DNA of 18,117 nucleotides from an uncultured Rickettsiales bacterium (GTDB lineage: Bacteria > Pseudomonadota > Alphaproteobacteria > Rickettsiales > Deianiraeaceae): the NCBI GenBank assembly GCA_946544555.1, contig CAMNMI010000010.1, forward strand, positions 1-18,117, written 5' to 3'. Below are positions 1 to 6,812 of this stretch, piece by piece (positions within the stretch are counted from its first letter, which is position 1; each line of letters starts with the position of its first letter). The position numbers and the translations under genes are program-made. The notes below the pieces were generated by a model. The model was not told where the DNA came from and did not search any database. It worked only from the letters and a program-made list of their open reading frames with translations.

Positions 1-64
1 GTGCGAGGAGCAACGCGAGGAGCGAAATACAAACGGCGAGGGCGTGGCCTCGGGCAGCACAACA
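1..64. repeat. Partial GC-rich dispersed repeat, left copy
   Basis: This end of the window is much richer in G and C than the DNA around it. Bases 35-58 are an exact 24-base reverse complement of bases 879-902. Over 30-64 versus 873-907 the match is 33 of 35. Bases 1-28 also contain the short repeat GCGAGGAGC twice. The copy is cut by the window edge, so its full length is unknown. It ends just before the VirB8-like gene, and the partner copy follows that gene in inverted orientation. Confidence 0.75.
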
Positions 65-68
65 CATC

Positions 69-96
69 TTGACAATTATCTGCTGCTGAAAATAGT
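69..96 (+). promoter_or_regulatory. Possible promoter of the VirB8-like gene
   Basis: A perfect TTGACA box lies at 69-74. A 4/6 match to the -10 box, AATAGT, lies at 91-96 with a 16-base spacer. Transcription would begin close to the GTG chosen as start, so either the message is nearly leaderless or the gene is read from further upstream. The -10 match is weak. Confidence 0.35.
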
Positions 97-101
97 GGCT
101 T

Positions 102-863
102 GTGAATGATGCATATTACGACAACGCCAGAAAGTGGTATAACACGATGTTCGTTGACTGCGCAAGCGAGCGCTTTTCGTATCTACTAATTCTTGTGCTG
201 GCTTGTCTGTGTTTTTGGCGCGCATTTATTATCATTGACAGTGTCAAGGCATCAAAAGCGACTGTGGAGCACTATGTTATTTTCGTGGATCATAAAGACA
301 AAAAAAATACCTACATAAAAGTGACACCAATGCAAGATACAAAAGACCAGAGCTTAGGTGTGTTGAGGCTGATGATAGAACGCTACGTAATGAACCACGA
401 GAGCTTTAAATATGAGGCAAAAAAGCAACAACCAATGGATGCTATGCGTTTGAAGGCGAGTATTGTTAAGAACCTGTCAACTGCCGATGTTTTTGATAAA
501 TACATGCATGATGCAAGCACAGATGTAGACGGTGATTTGTCGTTGTCGCTACTAAAATTGCAGCGCGATACAAAAATTGAGAAGATTGAATTTATCTATG
601 AAAAACTGAATATTTATGAAAGAATTTACGCTTCAATTTCTGGTTCAAAAACGCCAATAGGTGCCAAGGTCTATCTTACGAATTCTGTGAATTCAAAGCT
701 TTATCCAGAAAAACATTTGGTTATTACAATGTTTTTTAACTATCACATTGATGCAAAAAAGCGTGCAAATACGCGAGTTGAATTCAAAATCAATGACTAC
801 ATAAAAGAAGAAAACGAGGATTGGGTTGCTCCACAGGAAGAGCAAGGTGGTGGTGAAGAATGA
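102..863 (+). CDS. VirB8-like inner-membrane protein of a type IV secretion system
   Basis: The product (253 residues) has the VirB8 layout: a short cytoplasmic N-terminus with a WY pair (residues 12-13), one membrane span at about 25-45, then a periplasmic domain. That domain has the family-like segments IERYVMNHESF (about 93-103) and VFDKYM (about 129-134), and a final beta-rich part ending near residue 238. VirB8 proteins are bitopic scaffolds that hold together the inner-membrane complex of P-type secretion systems, called rvh in Rickettsiales. The assignment rests on architecture and partial motif resemblance, and a DotI/IcmL- or TrbF-type relative is possible. The start is a GTG with no clear ribosome site; the next ATG (147) would remove the WY pair, so GTG is preferred. 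The tail is Glu/Gly-rich. No other virB gene is in view. The gene sits between inverted GC-rich repeats. Confidence 0.7.
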   Translation: MNDAYYDNARKWYNTMFVDCASERFSYLLILVLACLCFWRAFIIIDSVKASKATVEHYVIFVDHKDKKNTYIKVTPMQDTKDQSLGVLRLMIERYVMNHESFKYEAKKQQPMDAMRLKASIVKNLSTADVFDKYMHDASTDVDGDLSLSLLKLQRDTKIEKIEFIYEKLNIYERIYASISGSKTPIGAKVYLTNSVNSKLYPEKHLVITMFFNYHIDAKKRANTRVEFKINDYIKEENEDWVAPQEEQGGGEE

Positions 864-870
864 TTTTTTT

Positions 871-970
871 TATGTTGCGCTGCCCGAGGCCACGCCCTCG
901 CCATTTGGCACCGCTACGCTCCTCCTCGCTACGCTCGGCGGCCAAATGCGCTCCGCGCTGCGCAACAACA
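871..970. repeat. GC-rich palindromic repeat, right copy
   Basis: This block of about 100 bases begins 8 bases after the VirB8-like stop and is strongly GC-rich. Its outer arms are complementary (873-880 with 960-967), as are inner arms 902-909 with 941-948. Between them the octamer GCTACGCT occurs twice (913-920 and 928-935). Its left part, 879-902, is the exact inverse of 35-58. It resembles the mobile palindromic or REP-type elements scattered through Rickettsiales genomes, but I cannot assign it to a named family. Because it can fold, it may also end or stabilise the transcripts of the two convergent genes around it. Confidence 0.75.
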
Positions 971-985
971 TCTTTATAATAAAAA

Positions 986-2104
986 TTATTTCAATAATTT
1001 TCTCAAAGTTTTGATAAACCTTACAACGGAACTGCTTTTCTCATTTTGTCCTCTAATCACAGAGAGCCAATACTTAGGATCATATCCTTCAACTTGCCCA
1101 ACCTCCCGCATGATTAGCTCGGCATATTTGTGTCCCTTCTCCAAAAATGCTGTATTTATTTCCTTTTTTTCAATATTTGTAATGTCATCAACAATTACAT
1201 TTGCGTTTGGATCATATGGGTTCGGATCTCTATAATAGAGGAGCGTCCTGATGTGATCCATAAACCAATGATGACGATTTTCTTTCTCATTGCCATTGAA
1301 AATGCCGTTTATGACATCCTCCTCGGCTTTCTTTGGGCTAATTTGTGAGAATTTCACTAACTCATTTGGTGTTTCAAATACATTCACGATTGTCTGCAAA
1401 CCGTTTGCATCATCAAAAACTTCTGTCCGCATTTTGACGCATTTCATGATTTTCTTTGCAAGTTTGGCATTATTTTTCAGACAATTTTTCAAGAAATCAC
1501 AAGCAATAATCCCGCATGAATGGTGGTCGGCTTGTAATGTTCGGCCATGACAATAGCAGTCAATGTCTTTGTAATTATTGTAGAAAAACTCCGCACCAAC
1601 GATGCATCCAGAGTAGCAGCTTATCTCTCCAAATGGGTCAAGGAAAATTATTTTCTTACGACCATCAATTGTCCCGTAAATATATGGTACAGCGTGTATC
1701 ATCCTGTTATCTGCATTTGTGACTACGATGACCATTCCTTTTAATTCACCTTCTTGCAAGCTGTCAAAGTTGAAGAAATATTTTACTGCTTCACTTTGTG
1801 TTAGATACATCTGGCGCAAGTCGCTGCTGTAAAGTGTATATTGATTTGAGTTGATTTTGTAGGACAGTACATCGGCTTTGAATTTGTATTTATTTTTATA
1901 CATTTCCATGATACGTTCAACGCCTTTTACACGCATTCGGACAGCAAAAATAGGCGTTCCGTCAAACGTATAGAGATTTCCATCTGGTACAACATCAAAG
2001 TAGTCAGTGCAGCTTTCTACATCACTGTTTTTGAGGTTGTAATTATTATTCAAGCTTCCAAAACAGTCCTCGTCAGTGTTATAACTTATGTAGTCAGTTG
2101 GCAT
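986..2104 (-). CDS. Candidate effector, CE-clan cysteine protease/acetyltransferase (YopJ/Ulp1-like)
   Basis: No whole-length family is recognised in this 372-residue protein. Residues 135-205 carry a CE-clan catalytic pattern: His137 in IHAVPYIYG, Asp156 in FLDPFG, Gln191 and Cys197 in LQADHHSCGIIACDFL. The His-to-acid distance of 19 equals that recalled for YopJ, and the Gln-x5-Cys-Gly arrangement is the oxyanion/nucleophile signature of Ulp1, deubiquitinase and YopJ families. Such enzymes remove ubiquitin-like tags from host proteins or acetylate them. There is no signal peptide or membrane span, which fits a cytosolic or type IV-secreted protein. The C-terminal part (about 210-372) is charged and unrecognised. 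The gene converges on the VirB8-like gene and is divergent from rpiB. A good promoter lies just before its ATG. The catalytic pattern is seen; secretion and substrate are inference. Confidence 0.65.
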   Translation of the reverse strand: MPTDYISYNTDEDCFGSLNNNYNLKNSDVESCTDYFDVVPDGNLYTFDGTPIFAVRMRVKGVERIMEMYKNKYKFKADVLSYKINSNQYTLYSSDLRQMYLTQSEAVKYFFNFDSLQEGELKGMVIVVTNADNRMIHAVPYIYGTIDGRKKIIFLDPFGEISCYSGCIVGAEFFYNNYKDIDCYCHGRTLQADHHSCGIIACDFLKNCLKNNAKLAKKIMKCVKMRTEVFDDANGLQTIVNVFETPNELVKFSQISPKKAEEDVINGIFNGNEKENRHHWFMDHIRTLLYYRDPNPYDPNANVIVDDITNIEKKEINTAFLEKGHKYAELIMREVGQVEGYDPKYWLSVIRGQNEKSSSVVRFIKTLRKLLK

Positions 2105-2117
2105 TCAAAAACATACA

Positions 2118-2146
2118 ATATTACAATTTTGAAAGAATTATGACAA
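2118..2146 (-). promoter_or_regulatory. Promoter of the CE-clan protease gene
   Basis: On the minus strand TTGTCA (2146-2141) and TAATAT (2123-2118) are separated by exactly 17 bases. Predicted transcription starts near 2111, only about 7 bases before the ATG at 2104, so the message would be nearly leaderless. Confidence 0.55.
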
Positions 2147-2178
2147 GATAAAAATTTGCATTTTTGAAGAAAAATTAC

Positions 2179-2207
2179 TTGACAAATTTTTTTGTTTTTC
2201 AAATTTG
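2179..2207 (+). promoter_or_regulatory. Possible rpiB promoter
   Basis: A perfect TTGACA lies at 2179-2184. The expected -10 position (2202-2207, AATTTG) matches poorly. It is divergent from the protease promoter. If used, it places the transcript start at about 2214 and so favours translation from the ATG at 2217. Confidence 0.35.
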
Positions 2208-2216
2208 GCGATGTTT

Positions 2217-2687
2217 ATGCGTGTTTTTATTGGTTCAGACCACTGTGGAGTGGAGTTGAAAGAGAAAATCAAGCGAATTCTTCGTAATCTAAATACATCA
2301 AAAATTATTGAAGATAAAATTGAGATTTTTGATGTTGGAACAGATACAAACATGAGCACGCATTATCCTATTTACGCCAAGCGGCTGGTTAAAAGATTGC
2401 GCAAATTTGTTCCATTCAGAAAGGATGCCGAACAGAAGAATTTTGGCATTTTAATTTGTGCAACAGGTATTGGTATGAGCATGGTTGCAAACCGCTATAA
2501 ACGCATCAGAGCGGGACTTTGCCACAACGAAAAGCTGGCTGAAATGACACGAAGACATAATAACGCTAATGTGCTTTGCATTGGCGCGCAATACGTCAAT
2601 CAGGACGAAGTTGACAAAATTGTCTTCAAGTTTTTAACCACAAAGTTTGAAGGCGGTCGCCACGCCAAAAGAATTAAAATGTTTTAG
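2217..2687 (+). CDS. rpiB: Ribose-5-phosphate isomerase B
   Basis: RpiB interconverts ribose 5-phosphate and ribulose 5-phosphate in the pentose phosphate pathway, supplying ribose for nucleotides. From this ATG the product is 156 residues. It begins MRVFIGSDHCG, the usual RpiB N-terminus with the phosphate-binding Asp-His pair. It has the catalytic cysteine segment GILICATGIGMSMVANR (Cys81; most relatives have ICGTG) and RRHNNANVL with the catalytic histidine (His114). An extra basic stretch near residues 58-74 lengthens it slightly. In-frame TTG (2205) and ATG (2211) starts also exist, but 2217 gives the family-typical N-terminus. The gene ends 3 bases from the convergent DUF2610-like gene, with no visible terminator between them. 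Confidence 0.93.
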   Translation: MRVFIGSDHCGVELKEKIKRILRNLNTSKIIEDKIEIFDVGTDTNMSTHYPIYAKRLVKRLRKFVPFRKDAEQKNFGILICATGIGMSMVANRYKRIRAGLCHNEKLAEMTRRHNNANVLCIGAQYVNQDEVDKIVFKFLTTKFEGGRHAKRIKMF

Positions 2688-2690
2688 TTG

Positions 2691-3524
2691 TTAAAGTAAA
2701 TCTTCATCTTCGCCGTAGACAGCACTGTTGACTTTTCCGCTTGTTGCACTAACACTTTCACCAGACAGCTCATTCAACAAAGCATCTATTTCATTTGCAA
2801 GTGAATTATCATCAGAAGTTTGTGAACCACTTGCGCTTGAACTACTTGCGCTGCTATCAACATTGTCAGACAACAAATTATCATCTTCCATTAGCAAATC
2901 ATCATTATCACTATAATTACTGCTACTGGACAAACTGGATAAACTTAATGCATGGTAAGTTGTGTTACCACCAGAGCTACTTGAACCACTTGAACCACTA
3001 TCATCAAGTGATGTCAAAAGTGAATCGATGTCATCAATCAAATCGCTATCATCACTGCCTGTGCTACTACTGGATGGTTTGCTTGTTGTTGCATTTTGTG
3101 CCACTGTACTATCACTTGTCGTTTGTTGAGACTGCCGAGCTTGTGTCTGTGTATCATCTTGGCTATCCGCTGCCGCAAGTGTGTCTTCAACATAATCTTC
3201 GCCAAGCTCGTTTTTAATAAATTCATCAGCATATCCAGTAATGCTTTCTTTGGTTACGCCATTGCCGGCTGTGTTGTTGCTGGTTGCAGAAATTAGAGCA
3301 TAATAACACATCTCTTCAAAATCAGCGCCATTTTCATATGCCAAATCCTGTAAATTTTTGAGAGTATCTACTAAATCTTGAGGGACAACCCCACCTTTGG
3401 CTGATGACAGCCAATTCATTTGAAAATTAATAGGATGATGTCCGCTCTCTGGATGACCGATATAAAAAGTCACAGGAGCGGCTTCACCATTAAAACTACA
3501 AGGAATGGTAAATTGCTTTACCAT
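2691..3524 (-). CDS. DUF2610-like protein with acidic Ser/Asp-rich tail
   Basis: Residues 1-85 (beginning MVKQFTIPCSFNG, then the segments IGHPESGHHPINFQMNWL and GGVVPQDLVDTL) resemble from memory the Rickettsiales family DUF2610, which has no known function. The family usually ends soon after this domain. Here about 190 residues follow that are almost entirely Ser, Asp, Thr, Gln and Asn. Within this tail a short amphipathic motif recurs: DSDLIDDIDSLLTSLDD near 159-175, NSLANEIDALLNELSG near 240-255, and a looser DNDDLLMEDDNLL between them. There is no signal peptide or membrane span. The gene starts 10 bases after pal and is probably co-transcribed with it. The tail is likely disordered and could present repeated short binding motifs (inference). 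Confidence 0.72.
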   Translation of the reverse strand: MVKQFTIPCSFNGEAAPVTFYIGHPESGHHPINFQMNWLSSAKGGVVPQDLVDTLKNLQDLAYENGADFEEMCYYALISATSNNTAGNGVTKESITGYADEFIKNELGEDYVEDTLAAADSQDDTQTQARQSQQTTSDSTVAQNATTSKPSSSSTGSDDSDLIDDIDSLLTSLDDSGSSGSSSSGGNTTYHALSLSSLSSSSNYSDNDDLLMEDDNLLSDNVDSSASSSSASGSQTSDDNSLANEIDALLNELSGESVSATSGKVNSAVYGEDEDLL

Positions 3525-3534
3525 AACCTAAAAA

Positions 3535-4017
3535 TTATTTGTTAACACTTGCAACCAGTATAGCTTTACGGTTCTTTGCAAAACCTAAAGATTTGTCATA
3601 GTCGCGTTTTCCGTGTGAAATAGCTGTGTCAATTCTGTTGTTGATACCAGCAGCTTCAAAAGCTTCTTTTACAGCTAAAGCTCTTTTTGCGCCCAAGTCG
3701 TAGTTGTATTGTTCTGAACCACGTTCGTCACAGTATGCGTTAACTTCAATTAAAGCATTTTTGTCAATCTTATTAATTGCTTTTACATAGCTATCAATGA
3801 TGTCTGGGTTGACAATTTTGTCGCTGTTGAATGCAAAGTAGATTGGGTATTGCTGTGACAACTCATTGAATGCTTTGATTGAAGCAGTGTCAATTTCGCC
3901 TTCCTTTACAACATCAACATATTTGACCTCTTCTTTCATTACTGTTGTTGTTTCTTCATCAGTTGAAGCACAACCGAGTAATGCAAGAGCGGCTACTAAA
4001 CTTACAGCTTTTTTCAT
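3535..4017 (-). CDS. pal: Peptidoglycan-associated lipoprotein Pal
   Basis: Pal is an outer-membrane lipoprotein that grips peptidoglycan and works with TolB and TolQRA to keep the envelope together and constrict the outer membrane at division. The 160-residue product has a lipoprotein signal peptide with lipobox ALLGC (Cys16 lipidated). A short Glu/Thr/Val-rich linker follows, then an OmpA-like domain: YFAFNSDKI, the diagnostic NAYCDERGSEQYNYDLGAKRA (diaminopimelate-contacting Asp and Arg), and a C-terminal GFAKNRKAILV. Length is normal. tolB, usually the upstream neighbour, is absent; the gene instead leads a short unit with the DUF2610-like gene. A TTGACA box lies 44 bases upstream. Confidence 0.95.
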   Translation of the reverse strand: MKKAVSLVAALALLGCASTDEETTTVMKEEVKYVDVVKEGEIDTASIKAFNELSQQYPIYFAFNSDKIVNPDIIDSYVKAINKIDKNALIEVNAYCDERGSEQYNYDLGAKRALAVKEAFEAAGINNRIDTAISHGKRDYDKSLGFAKNRKAILVASVNK

Positions 4018-4038
4018 AAAAAAAAATTTAACAAAATT

Positions 4039-4067
4039 TCTAAAAATAGAAAAAAAATAATTGTCAA
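4039..4067 (-). promoter_or_regulatory. Possible pal promoter
   Basis: On the minus strand TTGACA (4067-4062) is followed after 17 bases by TTTAGA (4044-4039), a poor -10 match in an A/T run. The leader would be about 15 bases. Confidence 0.4.
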
Positions 4068-4150
4068 GCGTATTATTAAAATAATGGTAATTGCGTAATT
4101 ACTATTTTTTATTTCTTGCAATCTAAAAAAATACAACTACAAAAACGGAA

Positions 4151-4996
4151 ATGAAATCCAAATTGGTGCTACTATCTGGCAATGGAACACTTCCAAGGGT
4201 GATTGTAAATGCACTTTCCGAGCAAGGACGAGATTTTGAAATTATCTGTTTTGATGATGATAATACTACGTTTTTCAAAAATTGCGGATTAAAAGTGCAT
4301 GCAATGCCGTTGGAGAATGTTGCGGGAATACTTAAAAAGCTTCGGGAAATAAAAGCTAAGGAGGTTGTATTTTGTGGCGGTGTGCGTTTCCGTGGTATTC
4401 GGCAGATGAAATTATTTACGCTTGATAATCTAAAACTCATGCTTGCTGTTGTAAAAAATCTTGCAAAGATATGTCTCTCACGACAAAAAGGAGACGATTT
4501 GCTTCTCTCGGCGGCTCAAGGGCTGTTGCATGACATTGGCATCAAAATTATTGGCGCGCATGAGATTGTTCCTGATATTTTGTGTAGTCGCAAGGATGAG
4601 ATTAATCCAAACTTGGCAAAGTCATATAAGAATGACATCAATCTTGGGAGAGATATACTAAATACTATATCAAAATTTGACATTGGGCAGTCAATTATTA
4701 TCCAGAATGGGCGCGTAATTGGCATGGAAGGCGCCGAGGGCACAGATGAACTGATACGCAGATGTGGTGGATATAAGTTGAAATGTAAGACAAAGCCAGT
4801 TCTTGTGAAGATGTGCAAGGTTGGTCAAAGTATGAAAACCGATCTCCCAACCATTGGTGTTAATACCTTCAAAAGAGTGGTTGAATGCGGCCTTGCAGGT
4901 GTTGCAATCAGCTGCGGCAGTGCGATTGTGCTTGATAGGGAGGAGATAAGAGAGATTTGTGAGAGGGAGAACCTGTTCCTAACGACCATTGATTAA
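4151..4996 (+). CDS. lpxI: UDP-2,3-diacylglucosamine pyrophosphatase LpxI
   Basis: LpxI hydrolyses UDP-2,3-diacylglucosamine to lipid X and UMP, the fourth step of lipid A synthesis. It replaces LpxH in many alphaproteobacteria. The 281-residue product has the N-terminal domain start LVLLSGNGTLPRVI. It also has the C-terminal domain motifs typical of the family: KGDDLLLSAAQ, IIGAHEIVPDIL, DIGQSIIIQNGRVIGMEGAEG followed by TDELIRRC, VLVKMCKVGQ, and DLPTIGVNTF. Length is as expected. The gene is divergent from pal and isolated from lpxA/lpxB, which often neighbour it. Its 3' end overlaps the convergent gene by 18 bases. Its presence implies a lipid A-bearing outer membrane. Confidence 0.95.
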   Translation: MKSKLVLLSGNGTLPRVIVNALSEQGRDFEIICFDDDNTTFFKNCGLKVHAMPLENVAGILKKLREIKAKEVVFCGGVRFRGIRQMKLFTLDNLKLMLAVVKNLAKICLSRQKGDDLLLSAAQGLLHDIGIKIIGAHEIVPDILCSRKDEINPNLAKSYKNDINLGRDILNTISKFDIGQSIIIQNGRVIGMEGAEGTDELIRRCGGYKLKCKTKPVLVKMCKVGQSMKTDLPTIGVNTFKRVVECGLAGVAISCGSAIVLDREEIREICERENLFLTTID

Positions 4997-5449
4997 AGCC
5001 ACATCGTATAGCGGATCAATGTGATGCTCTGCATTTTGATTGTTGGCTTGCTGTTCTACATATTCTTCAATAGCTATACCCACATCTTTCGTATGTGGGA
5101 CTTGTTGAAAATGATCTGCTATAAAATATTCTAAGTTGTCACCGTAACGCTTGTAAAATCTACAATTAATAGTGCCGTCACGTTCTCTGTCTAAATTAAC
5201 AGCAAAATCAAGATTGCCTTTCTTGATGATAATCTCCTTATTTTGATGCATTCCATGTTTATCTTCATCTATGTTGTAGATAACTTCATAACTGTTATCA
5301 AATCTATTTGCAAGTGATTGTAAAACTTTTCTATTTAACCTCTCTTGATGTTTGTATCTATGATCAAATTTGTCATCTATGCGTTCCATTAAAACATCTT
5401 TTTGTCTTCTGGCTTGTTTATCATATATTCTGATTTTTGTTCTTGTCAT
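4979..5449 (-). CDS. Hypothetical protein, charged and soluble
   Basis: I do not recognise this protein. From this ATG it has 156 residues and begins MTRTKIRIYDKQARRQKD. An in-frame ATG at 5485 would add 12 residues, but it lies next to a TTGACT box (5492-5487) that may be its own -35 element, so 5449 is preferred. The first 50 residues are very basic and probably helical. The middle (about 55-125) alternates short hydrophobic and charged stretches like a beta-rich domain (EVIYNIDED, EIIIKKGNLDFAVNLD). The C-terminus is Gln/Asn/His-rich. There is no signal peptide or membrane span. It follows hemW on the same strand and may be co-transcribed, and it overlaps the 3' end of lpxI by 18 bases. 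Confidence 0.6.
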   Translation of the reverse strand: MTRTKIRIYDKQARRQKDVLMERIDDKFDHRYKHQERLNRKVLQSLANRFDNSYEVIYNIDEDKHGMHQNKEIIIKKGNLDFAVNLDRERDGTINCRFYKRYGDNLEYFIADHFQQVPHTKDVGIAIEEYVEQQANNQNAEHHIDPLYDVALINGR

Positions 5450-5488
5450 AATTAAAACGCTATATTTTTTATCAATTTTCATCAAAAG

Positions 5489-6646
5489 TCAATTTATATT
5501 AATTTTTCTAACAATACCATCCAACACTTTCACCCCCTGATAAGTCAACTTTAACCTCTTATTATCATATATCAACAACTTCTGCTCTGCAAATTCTGCA
5601 AGTTTGGAATTATCTAAATATTTCATCAAATCAAAACCAAAGCGTCGTCGTATGTCATTCAAATTAATTCCAAACTTTGTTCGCAAGCCCATGATTAGTA
5701 TTTCCTCTGCCTGTTCGTATTCTGTGAGCGCGCGCTCAACTTCAAGGCCGTTGCGACCACTTTCAATGCTCTGCGCCCAGTCATGTGGATTGAAAATGCT
5801 TTGCAACTCATAACGCCGACTGTTTGTGTATTTCAATCTTCCATGCGCACCAGCACCAATGCCGATGTAGTCATCGCTGTTCCAATATGCCAAATTGTGG
5901 CGACTTTCTTGTCCTGAAACTGCATAATTAGATACCTCATAATGCTTTAAGCTGGAATTCTTGTGGATAAACTCATTCGTGGCATCGTAGAAATCAGCCA
6001 GTTCGTCCTCTGTTTTTGGGATGACAATTCCGCGCGCAACCATCTGCCCGAGCAGGGTTTCTTCATCCACAATCAGGGTGTATAACGACATGTGCCGCGA
6101 GCCCAATTCCAGTGCCCGTGCGAGCTCATCCAGCCACTTCGTCAGCGTTTGCTTCGGAAGACCGTATATCAAATCAAAATTCCATTGCGGAAAGATTTGT
6201 TTGATTTCATTGATTGCTGCCGCCGCTTGCGCGACCGTGTGTTTGCGGCCTAAAAACTGCAATTCCATATCATCCATGGACTGCACGCCAAGAGACAACC
6301 TATTTACCCCAGCTTGACGGAATTTCTCAAACTTGTTAATTTCAAAGCTTGTTGGATTAGCTTCCAGAGTGATTTCACAATTTTCAGAGACATCAAAAGT
6401 GTTTTTTACATCCCCAACCAATTCTGCAATGATATTTGTATCCAATAAGCTTGGTGTTCCGCCGCCGAAATAGATTGACGAGATTGGTTCTGTCTGCTTG
6501 ATTTTTTTGGAGAAATATTCCAACTGCTTTTTGCAATTTTCAGCATAGTTCCGTTGGTTGATGTTTGCTGGTAAGATGGTTGTTCCGAAGTCACAGTAAA
6601 TGCATTTGGAAAGGCAATATGGCCAGTGAAAATAAATGCCGAACAC
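5489..6646 (-). CDS. hemW: HemW-type radical SAM heme chaperone
   Basis: HemW is a radical SAM protein related to HemN. It binds heme and is thought to deliver it to respiratory enzymes; it is often mislabelled coproporphyrinogen oxidase. The 385-residue product has the iron-sulfur motif CLSKCIYC (Cys11, Cys15, Cys18) right at the N-terminus in the HemW-type context IYFHWPYC. Next come FGGGTPSLL (about 60-68), LEANPTS, and RLSLGVQSMDDMELQFLGR (a very typical segment). DLIYGLPKQT, HYEVSNYA and GIGAGAHGR follow. The C-terminal HemW domain (EILIMGLRTKFGIN) is complete. The start is a GTG; it is the only one that keeps the first strand before the cysteines. A TTGTAC-18-TATAAA promoter lies upstream. 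Confidence 0.93.
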   Translation of the reverse strand: MFGIYFHWPYCLSKCIYCDFGTTILPANINQRNYAENCKKQLEYFSKKIKQTEPISSIYFGGGTPSLLDTNIIAELVGDVKNTFDVSENCEITLEANPTSFEINKFEKFRQAGVNRLSLGVQSMDDMELQFLGRKHTVAQAAAAINEIKQIFPQWNFDLIYGLPKQTLTKWLDELARALELGSRHMSLYTLIVDEETLLGQMVARGIVIPKTEDELADFYDATNEFIHKNSSLKHYEVSNYAVSGQESRHNLAYWNSDDYIGIGAGAHGRLKYTNSRRYELQSIFNPHDWAQSIESGRNGLEVERALTEYEQAEEILIMGLRTKFGINLNDIRRRFGFDLMKYLDNSKLAEFAEQKLLIYDNKRLKLTYQGVKVLDGIVRKININ

Positions 6647-6690
6647 GTGGATATTTTTGAAGAGAAGAAATAAATATCAATTAAAAATAA

Positions 6691-6720
6691 TTTATACTAT
6701 CCCAATTACTATTCGTACAA
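6691..6720 (-). promoter_or_regulatory. Possible hemW promoter
   Basis: On the minus strand TTGTAC (6720-6715) and TATAAA (6696-6691) are separated by 18 bases. Predicted transcription starts near 6684, leaving a leader of about 38 bases before the GTG at 6646. Confidence 0.45.
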
Positions 6721-6765
6721 TAAGTATGATATTTTATTCTTTTTTAGTTTTGTTAAAATTTATAC

Positions 6766-6801
6766 TTGACAAATAAATAAGTTCTATTTCCACCAGGCAG
6801 G
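6766..6801 (+). promoter_or_regulatory. Possible promoter and ribosome site of the envelope operon
   Basis: TTGACA lies at 6766-6771, but no good -10 box is found 16-18 bases later. AGGCAGG at 6795-6801 is a plausible ribosome-binding site, 11 bases before the ATG of the first lipoprotein gene. Confidence 0.35.
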
Positions 6802-6812
6802 TAATTATTTTT

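Noticed and set aside
826..1014. Short plus-strand ORF across the end of virB8 and the GC-rich repeat
   Set aside because: It overlaps virB8 in another frame, has no ribosome site and consists mostly of the repeat translated, so it is not called as a gene.
2795..3217. Plus-strand ORF of 140 codons rich in His, Tyr and Asn
   Set aside because: It is the antisense of the low-complexity Ser/Asp tail of the DUF2610-like gene, whose composition avoids stops on the other strand.
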